Of a stretch of 9,735 bases of DNA, positions 1 through 6,221 are shown in pieces (positions within the stretch are counted from its first letter, which is position 1; each line of letters starts with the position of its first letter). This stretch comes from a bacterium (lineage in GTDB: Bacteria > Planctomycetota > J058 > JAJDCP01). A program made the position numbers and the translations under genes. Where the stretch lies: positions 1 to 9,735 of the forward strand of contig JAUIEM010000382.1 of NCBI GenBank assembly GCA_030428695.1, read 5' to 3'. The notes below the pieces were generated by a model that had not been told where the DNA came from, searched no databases, and saw only the letters and a program-made list of their open reading frames with translations.

Positions 1-1159
1 CACCGAGGCCGAACAGGGCCTTCTCGAGGAACTCGTCGCGGTCGAAGCAGGCCATCGTCATCGCCTTGCGCACGTTGACGTCGTCGAAGGGCGGCTTCCG
101 GGTGTTCCAGCCGATGTAGCTCATGTTCCCGTAGTAGTAGGTGCCCTTGCAGTTGACCCGCAGGAACTCCTCGGAGTCGGTCTGCTCCATGTACTGGTCG
201 GAGCCCATGCGGGGCAGGAAGTCGGCCTCGCCGTTCTTCAGCAGCTGCAGCGCCGCGACGCGGTCGGGGACGAACTTGATCGTGATCTCGTCGAGGTAGC
301 CCGGGGCCTCGCCCCACCAGTTGTCATTGCGGGTGAAGCTGACCGAGACGCCCGGGTCCCAGTTCTTGAACCGGTAGCGGCCCGAGCCGATCGGCTTGTA
401 GTGCAGCTCGTGCTCGTTGAACTTCCGGCCCCAGCCCTCGGGGTCGCTGACCATCTCATCGTTCGGGTCGAAGATGTGCTTCGGCATCACGAACAGCTCG
501 TGGAAGGCGGTCTTGACGTCCCAGTACTGCTTGTTCAGCTCGAAGCGGATCGTGTAGTCGTCGATGATCTCGCAGACCTCGAGGTCCTTGAAGTAGGGCC
601 GCAGGCTCGCCGCGTCGACGTACTCGTTGCGGACGACGTCGTAGCTGAACTTGACGTCCTTGGCGGTGAGCGGGGCGCCGTCGTGGAAGGTCGCGTTCTC
701 GACCAGGTAGAAGGTGAAGGCGGCGCGCTCGTCGATGCGCTCGACCTTGTCCTTGGCGACCTCTTCGACCGAGCCGTCCTTCTTGGTGATCGCCCACATG
801 TCGCCGGCGTCCGCGGCCATGCCGATGATCTTGTCGCCGTTCTGCAGGTAGCAGATGTCCTCTTCGTCCCAGGAGTGGGCGATGTGGCCGACGTACTCGA
901 TCTGTTCCCGGTCGTACATGATCAGGCGGTCGAACATGTACTCGCAGATGTACCCCGTGACGGCGCTGTTATCGATGAACTTGTTCAGCAGGTCGGGCTC
1001 GGCGCTGAAGATCACGCGGATCGAGCCGCCCTTCTCCGGGTTGTATTCGTTCCCGGCGTCGGGATTCCAGGGATTCCACTCGAGGGGCTCCTGGGCGAAC
1101 AGAGCGGCGAGCAGGCACAACGCCAGCAGGCCGACCCGTACGGGTAGCGGTTGTCTCAT
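1..1159 (-). CDS. Extracellular solute-binding protein, family 5 (DppA/OppA-like), 3' end cut by window edge
   Basis: Periplasmic binding component of a peptide/nickel-type ABC importer; 386 complete codons are visible and the C-terminal part lies off the left edge. The start is ATG at 1157-1159 with GAGGAG (1168-1173) 8 nt upstream. Residues 1-22 are a signal peptide (basic start, Leu/Ala core, likely cleavage LFA-Q). Family hallmarks are GGSIRVIFSAEPDLLN near 44-59, the signature FHDGAPLTAKDVKFSYD at 158-174, and PIGSGRYRF at 256-264, followed by the DNWWG and DVNVRKAM segments usual for SBP_bac_5. Odd: about 45 residues (roughly 100-146) containing YLQNGDKIIG and ending KVERID sit between the HIAHSWDEE segment and the strand leading into the signature, where relatives normally run on directly. 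There is no convincing lipobox. Permease and ATPase partners are not in the window. The family call is firm; the substrate cannot be told. Confidence 0.93.
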   Translation of the reverse strand, partial: MRQPLPVRVGLLALCLLAALFAQEPLEWNPWNPDAGNEYNPEKGGSIRVIFSAEPDLLNKFIDNSAVTGYICEYMFDRLIMYDREQIEYVGHIAHSWDEEDICYLQNGDKIIGMAADAGDMWAITKKDGSVEEVAKDKVERIDERAAFTFYLVENATFHDGAPLTAKDVKFSYDVVRNEYVDAASLRPYFKDLEVCEIIDDYTIRFELNKQYWDVKTAFHELFVMPKHIFDPNDEMVSDPEGWGRKFNEHELHYKPIGSGRYRFKNWDPGVSVSFTRNDNWWGEAPGYLDEITIKFVPDRVAALQLLKNGEADFLPRMGSDQYMEQTDSEEFLRVNCKGTYYYGNMSYIGWNTRKPPFDDVNVRKAMTMACFDRDEFLEKALFGLG

Positions 1160-1197
1160 CGACACAACTCCTCACACAATGGGGCACGTGGCTGCCC

Positions 1198-1227
1198 AGT
1201 ATAAAATTTCGGGACCCGCGAGGTCAA
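1198..1227 (-). promoter_or_regulatory. Sigma70-type promoter of the solute-binding protein gene
   Basis: Read on the minus strand there is a -35 box TTGACC (1222-1227), an 18-nt spacer and a -10 box TATACT (1198-1203). Each box differs from consensus by one base. Transcription would start near 1190-1192, leaving a leader of about 30 nt that contains the GAGGAG ribosome-binding site. The position in a divergent intergenic region, directly before the start codon, supports it. Confidence 0.65.
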
Positions 1228-1251
1228 TCCTCTGCTGGCCCCTTCGCCATC

Positions 1252-1306
1252 CCCGTCGACGGGTCGCGAGGCCGCGAGATTCAACGGGGGCAGGCCGCAT
1301 CCCCCG
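1252..1306. promoter_or_regulatory. Palindrome and hairpin in the divergent intergenic region
   Basis: The 226-bp gap between the two divergent genes holds a perfect 12-bp palindrome CCCGTCGACGGG (1252-1263), which could be an operator. It also holds an inverted repeat CGGGGG (1285-1290) / CCCCCG (1301-1306) with a 10-nt loop, which would lie in or near the leader of the plus-strand gene. In DNA this GC-rich such matches arise easily by chance. No convincing plus-strand -35/-10 pair was found. Confidence 0.25.
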
Positions 1307-1385
1307 CAGAAATCCCGGGTCGGGCGTGCGTTTTGGCCGGCCGGCGACGACAATAGGGGGGAAGGAAGCGTCGGAGGAAGACAAC

Positions 1386-2882
1386 GTGGCCGCGAGCACC
1401 CGGACCTGCAAGGACTGCAACCACGGCTGGCAGGGCGAGCTCCTGCACGTCCTGCGCTTCTGCCCGGCCTGCGGTCAGCTCGCGATGACCGGGCGCGACT
1501 ACGGACTCTTCCTCGGCTCGCTGTTCGCGATCAGCTTCGTCTTCTTCTTCGTCGTCTTCGGCCTGACCCGCACCCCGGCTGTCGAGGCCGGGCCGGACGT
1601 CGCCTCCCTGCCCGCGACACCGGAGACGCCGGAGACGCCTGCGGTACCGGACGACGAGCCCGCCGACCCCGGCCCGGGCATCGATCCGGCGACCGGGCTG
1701 CCTCCCCTGCCGCCGCCTCCGCCCGGTCCGATGCCGGGCAGCGAGCCGGACGACGAGCCCGCGGTCGAGCCGGATGAGGAACCGGACGACCCCCCGATGC
1801 CGCTTCCGGAGCCGACGCCCGAGCCGGAGGAGCCCTACCGGGCCGAGCTCGACGCCTTCGAGGCCGCCCGCGGTGGCTACGACGAAGCCCTGCGAGCGAT
1901 CAGCGAGGTGACCGCCGAGCGCGCTCCGGCGGCGCGGATCGCGACCCTGCGCGCGGCGATCCCCACCCTCGAGCGGGCCGCCGCCGCGGCCGAGGAGCTG
2001 CGCGCGTACGCGCTGCCCGACGGGCTCGACCGGCAGCTCGCCGCCTACGCCGCGAACATCGAGAGCGTGCTCGGCTGGGCGCAGCCGCTCCTCGCCTCGA
2101 CGGTCGAAGACCCGCTTCACGCCGTGCGGGCCGAGGCCGAGCGGCTCGAGGAGCGCGCGCCCGGAGAGGCCCTCGGGTTCTGGACCGCGCTGGCCGACGA
2201 CCCGGACTTCCAACCCTACCGGACGGAGGTCGTCGACGAGCGCGACCGCCTGGCGGCCGCCCTGGAGGAGCGCTGGGCGGCGGTCTCCGCCGAGGTCGAG
2301 GAGGCCCTCGACCGCTCGGACCATCAGGCGGCCGAGGCGGCCCTGCAGGCCTTCGCCGCCCTCGACCTCGAGGCGTACCGCGAGCCGGTCGCCGCGCTGC
2401 TGGCCGAGGTCGTCGAGCTGCGCGAAGAGCTGCGGGAAGAGGTCGCCGACGACCTCTCCTCGCGGGTCAAGCGCTGGCTGAGCGCGCGGGAGCGGCTCGA
2501 CTGCGGCCCCTGCGGCGGCGACGGCCTGAAGAAGTGCAGCAAGTGCCGCGGCACGGGCAAGCTGACGGTGATCAACCTGACCGGCAGCGGCGGCCGCCAG
2601 CAGGTCGACTGCAACCGCTGCGGGGCAGAGGGTCAGCGGATCTGCGAGGACTGCGAGCAGGGCATCTCGATCGACGACGCCGAGGAGCTCGTCGAGGAGT
2701 ACGGCGGCCGGGCGCAGCTGATCGCGAAGGACAAGAAGTCCTCGGTCGAGGTCCAGCTCAGCGAGGACATGCGCACCGCCCTGGTCACGTACGAGGTCAA
2801 GTACGTGGGCTCCGAGGACTACGAGCGCGAGGCGAGCGCCTGGCGCTGGGATCCCGAGCGTGAGGAGTGGCGGGTCGACTGA
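1386..2882 (+). CDS. Zinc-ribbon, single-TM protein with C-terminal DnaJ-like CxxCxGxG cysteine-rich domain
   Basis: I do not recognise a named family for the whole 498-residue protein. GTG at 1386 is chosen because GGAGGA (1373-1378) lies 7 nt upstream and the protein then opens directly with a zinc ribbon; the frame is open to 855 but that part is not protein-like. Domains: zinc ribbon C8-x2-C11...C26-x2-C29 (CKDC/CPAC); one hydrophobic helix at about 39-60; a Pro/Glu/Asp-rich low-complexity linker at about 76-150; a long Ala/Glu/Arg-rich helical, possibly coiled-coil region at about 150-370; a cysteine cluster C373/C376, C384/C387, C409/C412, C420/C423, of which CSKCRGTG is the cleanest DnaJ-type repeat; and a small mixed alpha/beta tail ending SAWRWDPEREEWRVD. 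The layout suggests a cytosolic zinc ribbon and a periplasmic stalk displaying a zinc-binding head, but the topology is inferred. It lies divergent from the solute-binding protein and convergent with the kinase. It has no J domain, so it is not a DnaJ. A role in folding or envelope scaffolding is only a guess. Confidence 0.85.
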   Translation: MAASTRTCKDCNHGWQGELLHVLRFCPACGQLAMTGRDYGLFLGSLFAISFVFFFVVFGLTRTPAVEAGPDVASLPATPETPETPAVPDDEPADPGPGIDPATGLPPLPPPPPGPMPGSEPDDEPAVEPDEEPDDPPMPLPEPTPEPEEPYRAELDAFEAARGGYDEALRAISEVTAERAPAARIATLRAAIPTLERAAAAAEELRAYALPDGLDRQLAAYAANIESVLGWAQPLLASTVEDPLHAVRAEAERLEERAPGEALGFWTALADDPDFQPYRTEVVDERDRLAAALEERWAAVSAEVEEALDRSDHQAAEAALQAFAALDLEAYREPVAALLAEVVELREELREEVADDLSSRVKRWLSARERLDCGPCGGDGLKKCSKCRGTGKLTVINLTGSGGRQQVDCNRCGAEGQRICEDCEQGISIDDAEELVEEYGGRAQLIAKDKKSSVEVQLSEDMRTALVTYEVKYVGSEDYEREASAWRWDPEREEWRVD

Positions 2883-2894
2883 GCCCGTCCCGCA

Positions 2895-4517
2895 TCACCC
2901 GCGCGGAGCCTTCTTCAGCCGCCTGCGCTCCGCCCTCGCCACGCTCGCCCGCGCGACCGCTTCCCATAACCTCCTCTCGCGCCCGTCGCCCGCGGGCTGG
3001 CAGCGCTGGTAGGCGTGGAAGAAGCGCCGGAGCAGGGTCCGCCGCAGGCGCACCCCGACCCAGCGCAGGGCCTCGTCGAGCTGGGCGAGGTTGCGGACCC
3101 GGCGCCGCCAGTGCAGGCGCCGCCAGAAGAAGGTGTCGTCGAGGTCGAGGAAGGAACACACCGGCCCGGCGGGCGTCTCGAGCACCAGCACGTTCGGCGG
3201 CTTGAGGTCGCGGTGGTAGATACCGCGGGCGTGCAGCTTCCCGATCTCCGCCCCGAGCCGGCGCATCAGCGCGTGCGCGGCGCGCGGGTCCAGCTCCGGC
3301 AGGCGCGCCGCGAGGAAGGCGTCGAGCTTCGGGGCGTCGACAAAGCGGGTCAGGAGCCAGGCCCGGCGCAGGCTCCCCCAGCGCCACTCCTCGACCAGGG
3401 CGAAGGCCTCCGGTGTCTCGAGTCCGCGCACCTCGAGACCGAGGGCGGCGACCCAGGCCTGACGGGCGCGACCGCGGTAGAACAGGGCCTGCAACTTCTC
3501 CGCCCAGGTGCTCTCGCACTGCTTGACGACGACCCCTTCGGGCGCGAACGGCGCCGGCTGGAGGCTGACACCGGTGCGCCGGGACTGCTTGAAGCGCTCG
3601 CCCGCGCCGCTTCGGTGGGCCTCGATCGCGGTGAGCACGGCCTCTCTGTCGACGACGCGCTGGCGCCAGATGCGCAGGCTGCCCCGGCGCTCGACCGTAT
3701 AGCGGGTCGAGCGGAGCAGGCAGCGCCGGGTGCGGCTCCGCAGACGCACCCGGTGCTGCCGGCGCTCGGCCCGCTGCACCGCCGTCCACAGGCGGCGCAG
3801 GGCTCCGGGTGCGCCGCGCACCGCGAGGTAGGTCTTGAGGAAGGCGAGGCGCCGCGTGCGCGTCAGGCATGCCTCGAGGCTGCGCAGGATCTGGGCGAGG
3901 TCCTCGCGCCGACCGCGGGCCGGGAACCAGGGTCGGCTGAGCTGGTGGAAGTCGAGCAGCGCGAGGCCGCCGTCGGCCGTGACCAGCACGTTGCCCGCGT
4001 GCAGGTCGTGGTGCACCGCGCCGAGCCCGTGCAGGCGGGCGATCAGGGACGCGAGGGCGCGCAGCAGGGCGAGGACTTCCGCGCGGGGCGCTTCGGCCAG
4101 GCGTGGGACGGCGTCGGCGAGCTCTTCGGCCGGCCCGATGTCCCGCGTGATCAGCCCGCCGTGGCCGTCCGCGGCGCTCGCCCAGGCGAGCAATTCCGGT
4201 ACGGGCAGCTCCCCGTCCATCAGCAACCGCAGGCTGCGCGCCTCGCGCTGGGCGCGACCGCCGCGCAGCCAGGCCTTCAGCCATTCCTTGAGGCCGCGCG
4301 GGTGGTAGTGCTTGACGAACGCCACCTGCCCGTCGCGCTCGACGCGCAACACCGTCCGCACCCGGTTGTGCTTGACCAGCGTCGAGCCGTGCGCGCGGGC
4401 CAGGCTCGCGAGGTCGGCCACCAGCGCTCTGGCCAAAGGCTGCTCGCCGACGAAGCGCCACGCCCAGTCGCCCGGGGCGGGGATCGCGATCGGTTTGGGC
4501 GCGCGGGGCTGGGACAC
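2895..4517 (-). CDS. Tandem lipopolysaccharide-kinase-like protein (two Kdo/WaaP-type kinase domains)
   Basis: The 540-residue protein carries two protein-kinase-fold domains of the Kdo kinase/WaaP (KdkA/RfaP) type, which phosphorylate sugars of the lipopolysaccharide inner core at the cytoplasmic face. Domain 1 (about 45-235) has the ATP lysine in VAFVKHYHPRG (K69), a probable helix-C glutamate in QREARSLRLL (E92), the catalytic loop HHDLHAGN (169-176, D171, N176) and the metal-binding LLDFH (D189). Domain 2 (about 310-505) has VVVKQCE (K332), YHRDLKPPN (434-442, D437, N442) and FLDLDD (D458). Both active sites look complete. The linker at 240-310 is very basic. The start is GTG at 4515-4517 with GGAAGG (4526-4531) 8 nt upstream; no other start precedes it before an in-frame stop. 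The stop lies 12 bp from the stop of the convergent plus-strand gene. It could instead be a eukaryotic-like or aminoglycoside-type kinase; the HHDLH and HRDLK loops with LDF/LDLD favour the Kdo/WaaP group. No LPS-synthesis neighbours are visible. Confidence 0.82.
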   Translation of the reverse strand: MSQPRAPKPIAIPAPGDWAWRFVGEQPLARALVADLASLARAHGSTLVKHNRVRTVLRVERDGQVAFVKHYHPRGLKEWLKAWLRGGRAQREARSLRLLMDGELPVPELLAWASAADGHGGLITRDIGPAEELADAVPRLAEAPRAEVLALLRALASLIARLHGLGAVHHDLHAGNVLVTADGGLALLDFHQLSRPWFPARGRREDLAQILRSLEACLTRTRRLAFLKTYLAVRGAPGALRRLWTAVQRAERRQHRVRLRSRTRRCLLRSTRYTVERRGSLRIWRQRVVDREAVLTAIEAHRSGAGERFKQSRRTGVSLQPAPFAPEGVVVKQCESTWAEKLQALFYRGRARQAWVAALGLEVRGLETPEAFALVEEWRWGSLRRAWLLTRFVDAPKLDAFLAARLPELDPRAAHALMRRLGAEIGKLHARGIYHRDLKPPNVLVLETPAGPVCSFLDLDDTFFWRRLHWRRRVRNLAQLDEALRWVGVRLRRTLLRRFFHAYQRCQPAGDGRERRLWEAVARASVARAERRRLKKAPRG

Positions 4518-4586
4518 GGGGCGGACCTTCCGCTGGGAGAGGGCGGAGTGTACGGGATCGGCCGGGCGGGCGCGAGGCTTCGGTGC

Positions 4587-4969
4587 TCAGCGCTCGAGTT
4601 GTCCGGGCGCGAGCTCGGGTGACGCGGATCCGGCGGCGGTGGTGGGGGACGAGCGCTTCGAGGGCGTCGACGAGCGCGCGGAGGGCGGTGAAGCTGCCGC
4701 GGACGGTGCAGGTCGAGGCGCCGGCGTCCCGCAGAGGCGCCGTCAGCTCGGCACGATCTCGGCCAGCGGCGCCAGGTTCCCGACGAAGGGCTGGTGACGC
4801 GCGCTCTCGGCCGCTTCCGGGGTGGTGATCAGCAGCGCGTCGTCTCCGACGTCCAGCGCCCCGTAGCCGGAACGGGAGGCGAGCACAGCGAGGGGGTCGT
4901 CGACGATCAGCCGAAGCCACCCGTGCGCGTCAGGCTCTCGAGGGCGACGGACAGCGGCAGAACAAACAT
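4587..4969 (-). pseudogene. Frameshifted remnant of an unrecognised small gene
   Basis: The minus strand shows protein-like, GC3-biased codons that jump between frames. From ATG at 4969, MFVLPLSVALESLTRTG runs to a stop at 4907. A one-base shift near 4920 opens WLRLIVDDPLAVLASRSGYG, then DDALLITTPEAA and NLAPLAEIVPS, with its stop at 4743-4745. A further shift near 4745 opens APLRDAGASTCTVRGSFTA and ALRALVDALEALVPHH. A last shift near 4620 gives SPELAPGQLER with stop 4587-4589. Joined, these would make roughly 125 residues. I do not recognise the product. No ribosome-binding site precedes the ATG, and a G/C-rich hairpin sits just upstream. Decay of a real gene is the favoured reading. Chance GC3 patterning in a 70% GC stretch, or sequence errors, remain possible. 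Confidence 0.4.
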
Positions 4970-4972
4970 GTA

Positions 4973-4996
4973 GGGGAGGGGTTTACCCCCTCCCTC
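4973..4996. repeat. REP-like palindromic hairpin
   Basis: GGGAGGGG (4974-4981) pairs perfectly with CCCCTCCC (4987-4994) around the loop TTTAC. The flanks (TAG on the left, TCG on the right) do not extend the stem. Neither strand has a T-tract directly after it, so it is a poor intrinsic terminator. The form, G-rich arm, TTTA loop and C-rich arm in an intergenic gap, matches the style of dispersed palindromic (REP-type) repeats in GC-rich genomes. Only one copy is seen in this window, so dispersal is inferred. Confidence 0.45.
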
Positions 4997-5163
4997 GTAC
5001 TGCGGGAACGAACCTCCCCTCGCGGGATAGACGCTGAGATTGCGTCATTCGCCAAGCACCACAATTCCTGCCGCATCCGCACCCTCGGTGCTCGACCTGT
5101 TCTTTTCCGGGCCCTGAGTATCAGAACAGCATGCCAGGAGGTCCCGGTGCGCGACTGCCCCAT
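4997..5163. other. Intergenic stretch with no recognisable gene
   Basis: Base composition is visibly less GC-rich than in the neighbouring genes. The minus-strand frame across it (to ATG 5163) uses codons such as ATA, AGA, ACA, GTA and TTG with no GC3 bias, so I do not call it coding. A short inverted repeat GCACC (5079-5083) / GGTGC (5087-5091) is the only structure noted. No tRNA, promoter pair or riboswitch-like fold could be made out. Confidence 0.5.
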
Positions 5164-5195
5164 CCTGTCGCAGGGCCGTCGCAGCCTGTCGCAGG
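5164..5195. repeat. Two CCTGTCGCAGG sites 21 bp apart with a third GTCGCAG between
   Basis: CCTGTCGCAGG occurs at 5164-5174 and 5185-5195, and the core GTCGCAG also occurs at 5178-5184. Each long copy is itself an imperfect dyad (CCTG...CAGG). The 21-bp period is two helical turns, which suits a dimeric DNA-binding protein, but the site lies downstream of the cupredoxin gene and far from any clear promoter. It may equally be a fragment of a dispersed repeat. Confidence 0.4.
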
Positions 5196-5220
5196 AGCGT
5201 CCGCGGGGTCCAACAAACGA

Positions 5221-5247
5221 AACAAGCGGGGGCAGACCCCGCTTGTT
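5221..5247 (-). terminator. Intrinsic terminator after the cupredoxin gene
   Basis: AACAAGCGGGG (5221-5231) and CCCCGCTTGTT (5237-5247) form an 11-bp perfect stem around the loop GCAGA. Read on the minus strand the stem ends in CTTGTT and is followed by a T-rich tract, TCGTTTGTT. It begins 21 nt past the stop codon of the cupredoxin-like gene, the right place to end the cytochrome-cupredoxin transcript. Confidence 0.8.
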
Positions 5248-5268
5248 CGCTAGCTCACCAGGAGAGAA

Positions 5269-6105
5269 TCAGCGCTCGAGGGGAATCTCGCTGCCGACCT
5301 CGTAGCCGATGATCTCGCCGCCTTCGACCAGGATTTCGATCGCGGGCAGCTCGAAGGCCTCGGAGAAGGTGTAGCCGGTCACGGCGCCGTCGGCGTCGCG
5401 CAGGGTCTCGGTGACCTCGTAGCCTTCGTGCCAGACGGTCATGTTGTAGACGCCGTCGGGGACGTCGGTCAGCTCGAAGTTGCCGTTCTCGTCGGTCACG
5501 GCGTAGTAGGGATGCTCGACGACCATCACCCAGGCGGTCATCCAGGTGTGGCCCGCGTCACAACGCAGCTCGATATTGCCGGCCTCCGACAGCTTTTCCT
5601 TGTTCTTCGCACCCTGGGTCGGCTGCGGGATGTTGAACACGGTCTCGGTGCCGAGGTACGAGTGAATGTTGTGGAGCAGGGGGTCGCTGTTGAGGATGGT
5701 CAGCTTCTTGCCGATCTGGCTGATCGCGATGTGGGGAATGTACGAGCAGTTCTGCTGGTTGATCTCCGCCTTGCGGAAAGCCTTCGGCCACTCCTTGCCG
5801 GGCACGGAGAAGTCGTAGTCGGCGAGATAGACGACGCAGTTGGCGACGCCGCGGTTCTCGGGATTGACGAGCAGACGGTCGGACTGCTTGTCGCACAGGC
5901 CGTCGATGACTTCGGCGCCCCCGCAGCAGGTCTCCGGGTTCTTGTTCGCGGACAGGATCAGGGACTCGGGGGTCTCGCCGTCACCGGGCCAGACGACCCG
6001 ACCGCTGATGGTGGTGCCGGAGAAATCCTCCTGCTCCTCGTATTGTGCCAGGCCCACGGTGCAGAGGGCCAGCACCAGGACCAGCGCCAGGCGGGTGATC
6101 TTCAT
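5269..6105 (-). CDS. Exported cupredoxin-like / carboxypeptidase-regulatory-like protein
   Basis: The 278-residue secreted protein probably carries a type 1 (blue) copper site and a C-terminal beta-sandwich. ATG at 6105 is chosen because AGGAGA (6112-6117) lies 6 nt upstream; an in-frame ATG at 6120 has no such site. The signal peptide spans 1-20 (MKITRLALVLVLALCTVGLA, then QYEEQ). The cupredoxin-like core at about 120-198 has NSDPLLHNIHSY (H145/H148) and ELRCDAGHTWM (C182, H186, M189), the ordered His...Cys-x3-His-x2-Met set of copper ligands. It continues into HPYYAVTDENGNFELTDVP, the carboxypeptidase-regulatory/CnaB-like fold that often follows such domains, with VPDGVYNMTVWHEG. The N-terminal part resembles the beta-domain found in methylamine-utilisation-like exported proteins and adds cysteines C60, C61, C71, C90 and C120. 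It lies 116 bp downstream of the multi-haem cytochrome gene, so it is likely an electron-transfer partner. Copper binding is inferred from ligand order. Confidence 0.85.
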   Translation of the reverse strand: MKITRLALVLVLALCTVGLAQYEEQEDFSGTTISGRVVWPGDGETPESLILSANKNPETCCGGAEVIDGLCDKQSDRLLVNPENRGVANCVVYLADYDFSVPGKEWPKAFRKAEINQQNCSYIPHIAISQIGKKLTILNSDPLLHNIHSYLGTETVFNIPQPTQGAKNKEKLSEAGNIELRCDAGHTWMTAWVMVVEHPYYAVTDENGNFELTDVPDGVYNMTVWHEGYEVTETLRDADGAVTGYTFSEAFELPAIEILVEGGEIIGYEVGSEIPLER

Positions 6106-6120
6106 TTCGTCTCTCCTCAT

Positions 6121-6132
6121 GCCCCGAAGGGC
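6121..6132 (-). promoter_or_regulatory. C(UUCG)G tetraloop hairpin next to the ribosome-binding site
   Basis: On the minus strand GCCC-TTCG-GGGC makes a 4-bp stem closed by a C-G pair over UUCG, a loop known for high stability in RNA. It ends 3 nt before the AGGAGA of the cupredoxin-like gene. It could set translation of the second gene relative to the cytochrome, or protect a processed transcript end. It is short, so chance is possible. Confidence 0.35.
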
Positions 6133-6192
6133 TGTCTACCGATCGGACGGCATTGACGCCGCCCTATTCAAAACCTCTCCCCGGTCGGACCG

Positions 6193-6214
6193 CGCGGCCG
6201 GCCTCCCGGCCGCG
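6193..6214 (-). other. Strong hairpin just after the cytochrome stop codon
   Basis: CGCGGCCGG (6193-6201) and CCGGCCGCG (6206-6214) form a perfect 9-bp stem with loop CCTC, starting 7 nt past the cytochrome stop codon. No T-tract follows on the minus strand; a TTTT appears only about 20 nt later. It may act as a partial terminator or as an mRNA-stabilising element between the two genes of the unit, lowering or separating expression of the downstream cupredoxin. Confidence 0.45.
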
Positions 6215-6221
6215 TGGCGCC

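Noticed and set aside
401..1147. 248-codon plus-strand frame opposite the solute-binding protein
   Set aside because: Val/Leu/Asp-rich shadow translation; the minus strand encodes clear SBP_bac_5 motifs with a signal peptide.
1115..1159. Lipoprotein signal in the solute-binding protein (LALC near residue 15)
   Set aside because: The residue before Cys is Leu, not Gly/Ala/Ser, and a normal signal-peptidase I site (LFA-Q) follows.
855..1385. N-terminal extension of the zinc-ribbon protein to an upstream ATG
   Set aside because: The extension overlaps the divergent gene and its promoter and is not protein-like. GTG 1386 has a ribosome-binding site at 1373-1378 and starts just before the zinc ribbon.
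4547..4552. Minus-strand -10 box TACACT before the kinase gene
   Set aside because: No acceptable -35 box at 16-19 nt; four of six consensus bases alone are too weak.
3015..4622. 535-codon open frame on the plus strand opposite the tandem kinase gene
   Set aside because: It is the antisense shadow of a GC3-biased gene. Its translation is Ala/Gly/Glu/Arg-rich with no domain, while the minus strand shows two complete kinase motif sets and a ribosome-binding site.
2797..4920. 707-codon minus-strand frame overlapping the kinase
   Set aside because: Arg/Pro/Ala low-complexity translation in a shifted frame of the same strand. Only its first part, near 4620-4745, looks protein-like, and that is treated as a piece of the decayed gene.
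5079..5091. GCACC-CTC-GGTGC hairpin as a small RNA or terminator
   Set aside because: Only a 5-bp stem with a 3-nt loop, no T-tract and no promoter; expected by chance.
4930..5163. 77-codon minus-strand frame in the long gap
   Set aside because: Codon use lacks the GC3 bias of all other genes here, it runs through the palindromic hairpin, and no domain is recognisable.
6103..6120. Start of the cupredoxin-like gene at ATG 6120
   Set aside because: No ribosome-binding site precedes it. The AGGAGA that would serve ATG 6105 lies inside the five extra codons, and the signal peptide begins naturally at 6105.
6193..6214. Classical intrinsic terminator after the cytochrome gene
   Set aside because: The stem is strong but no T-tract follows on the minus strand, so it is listed only as a hairpin.
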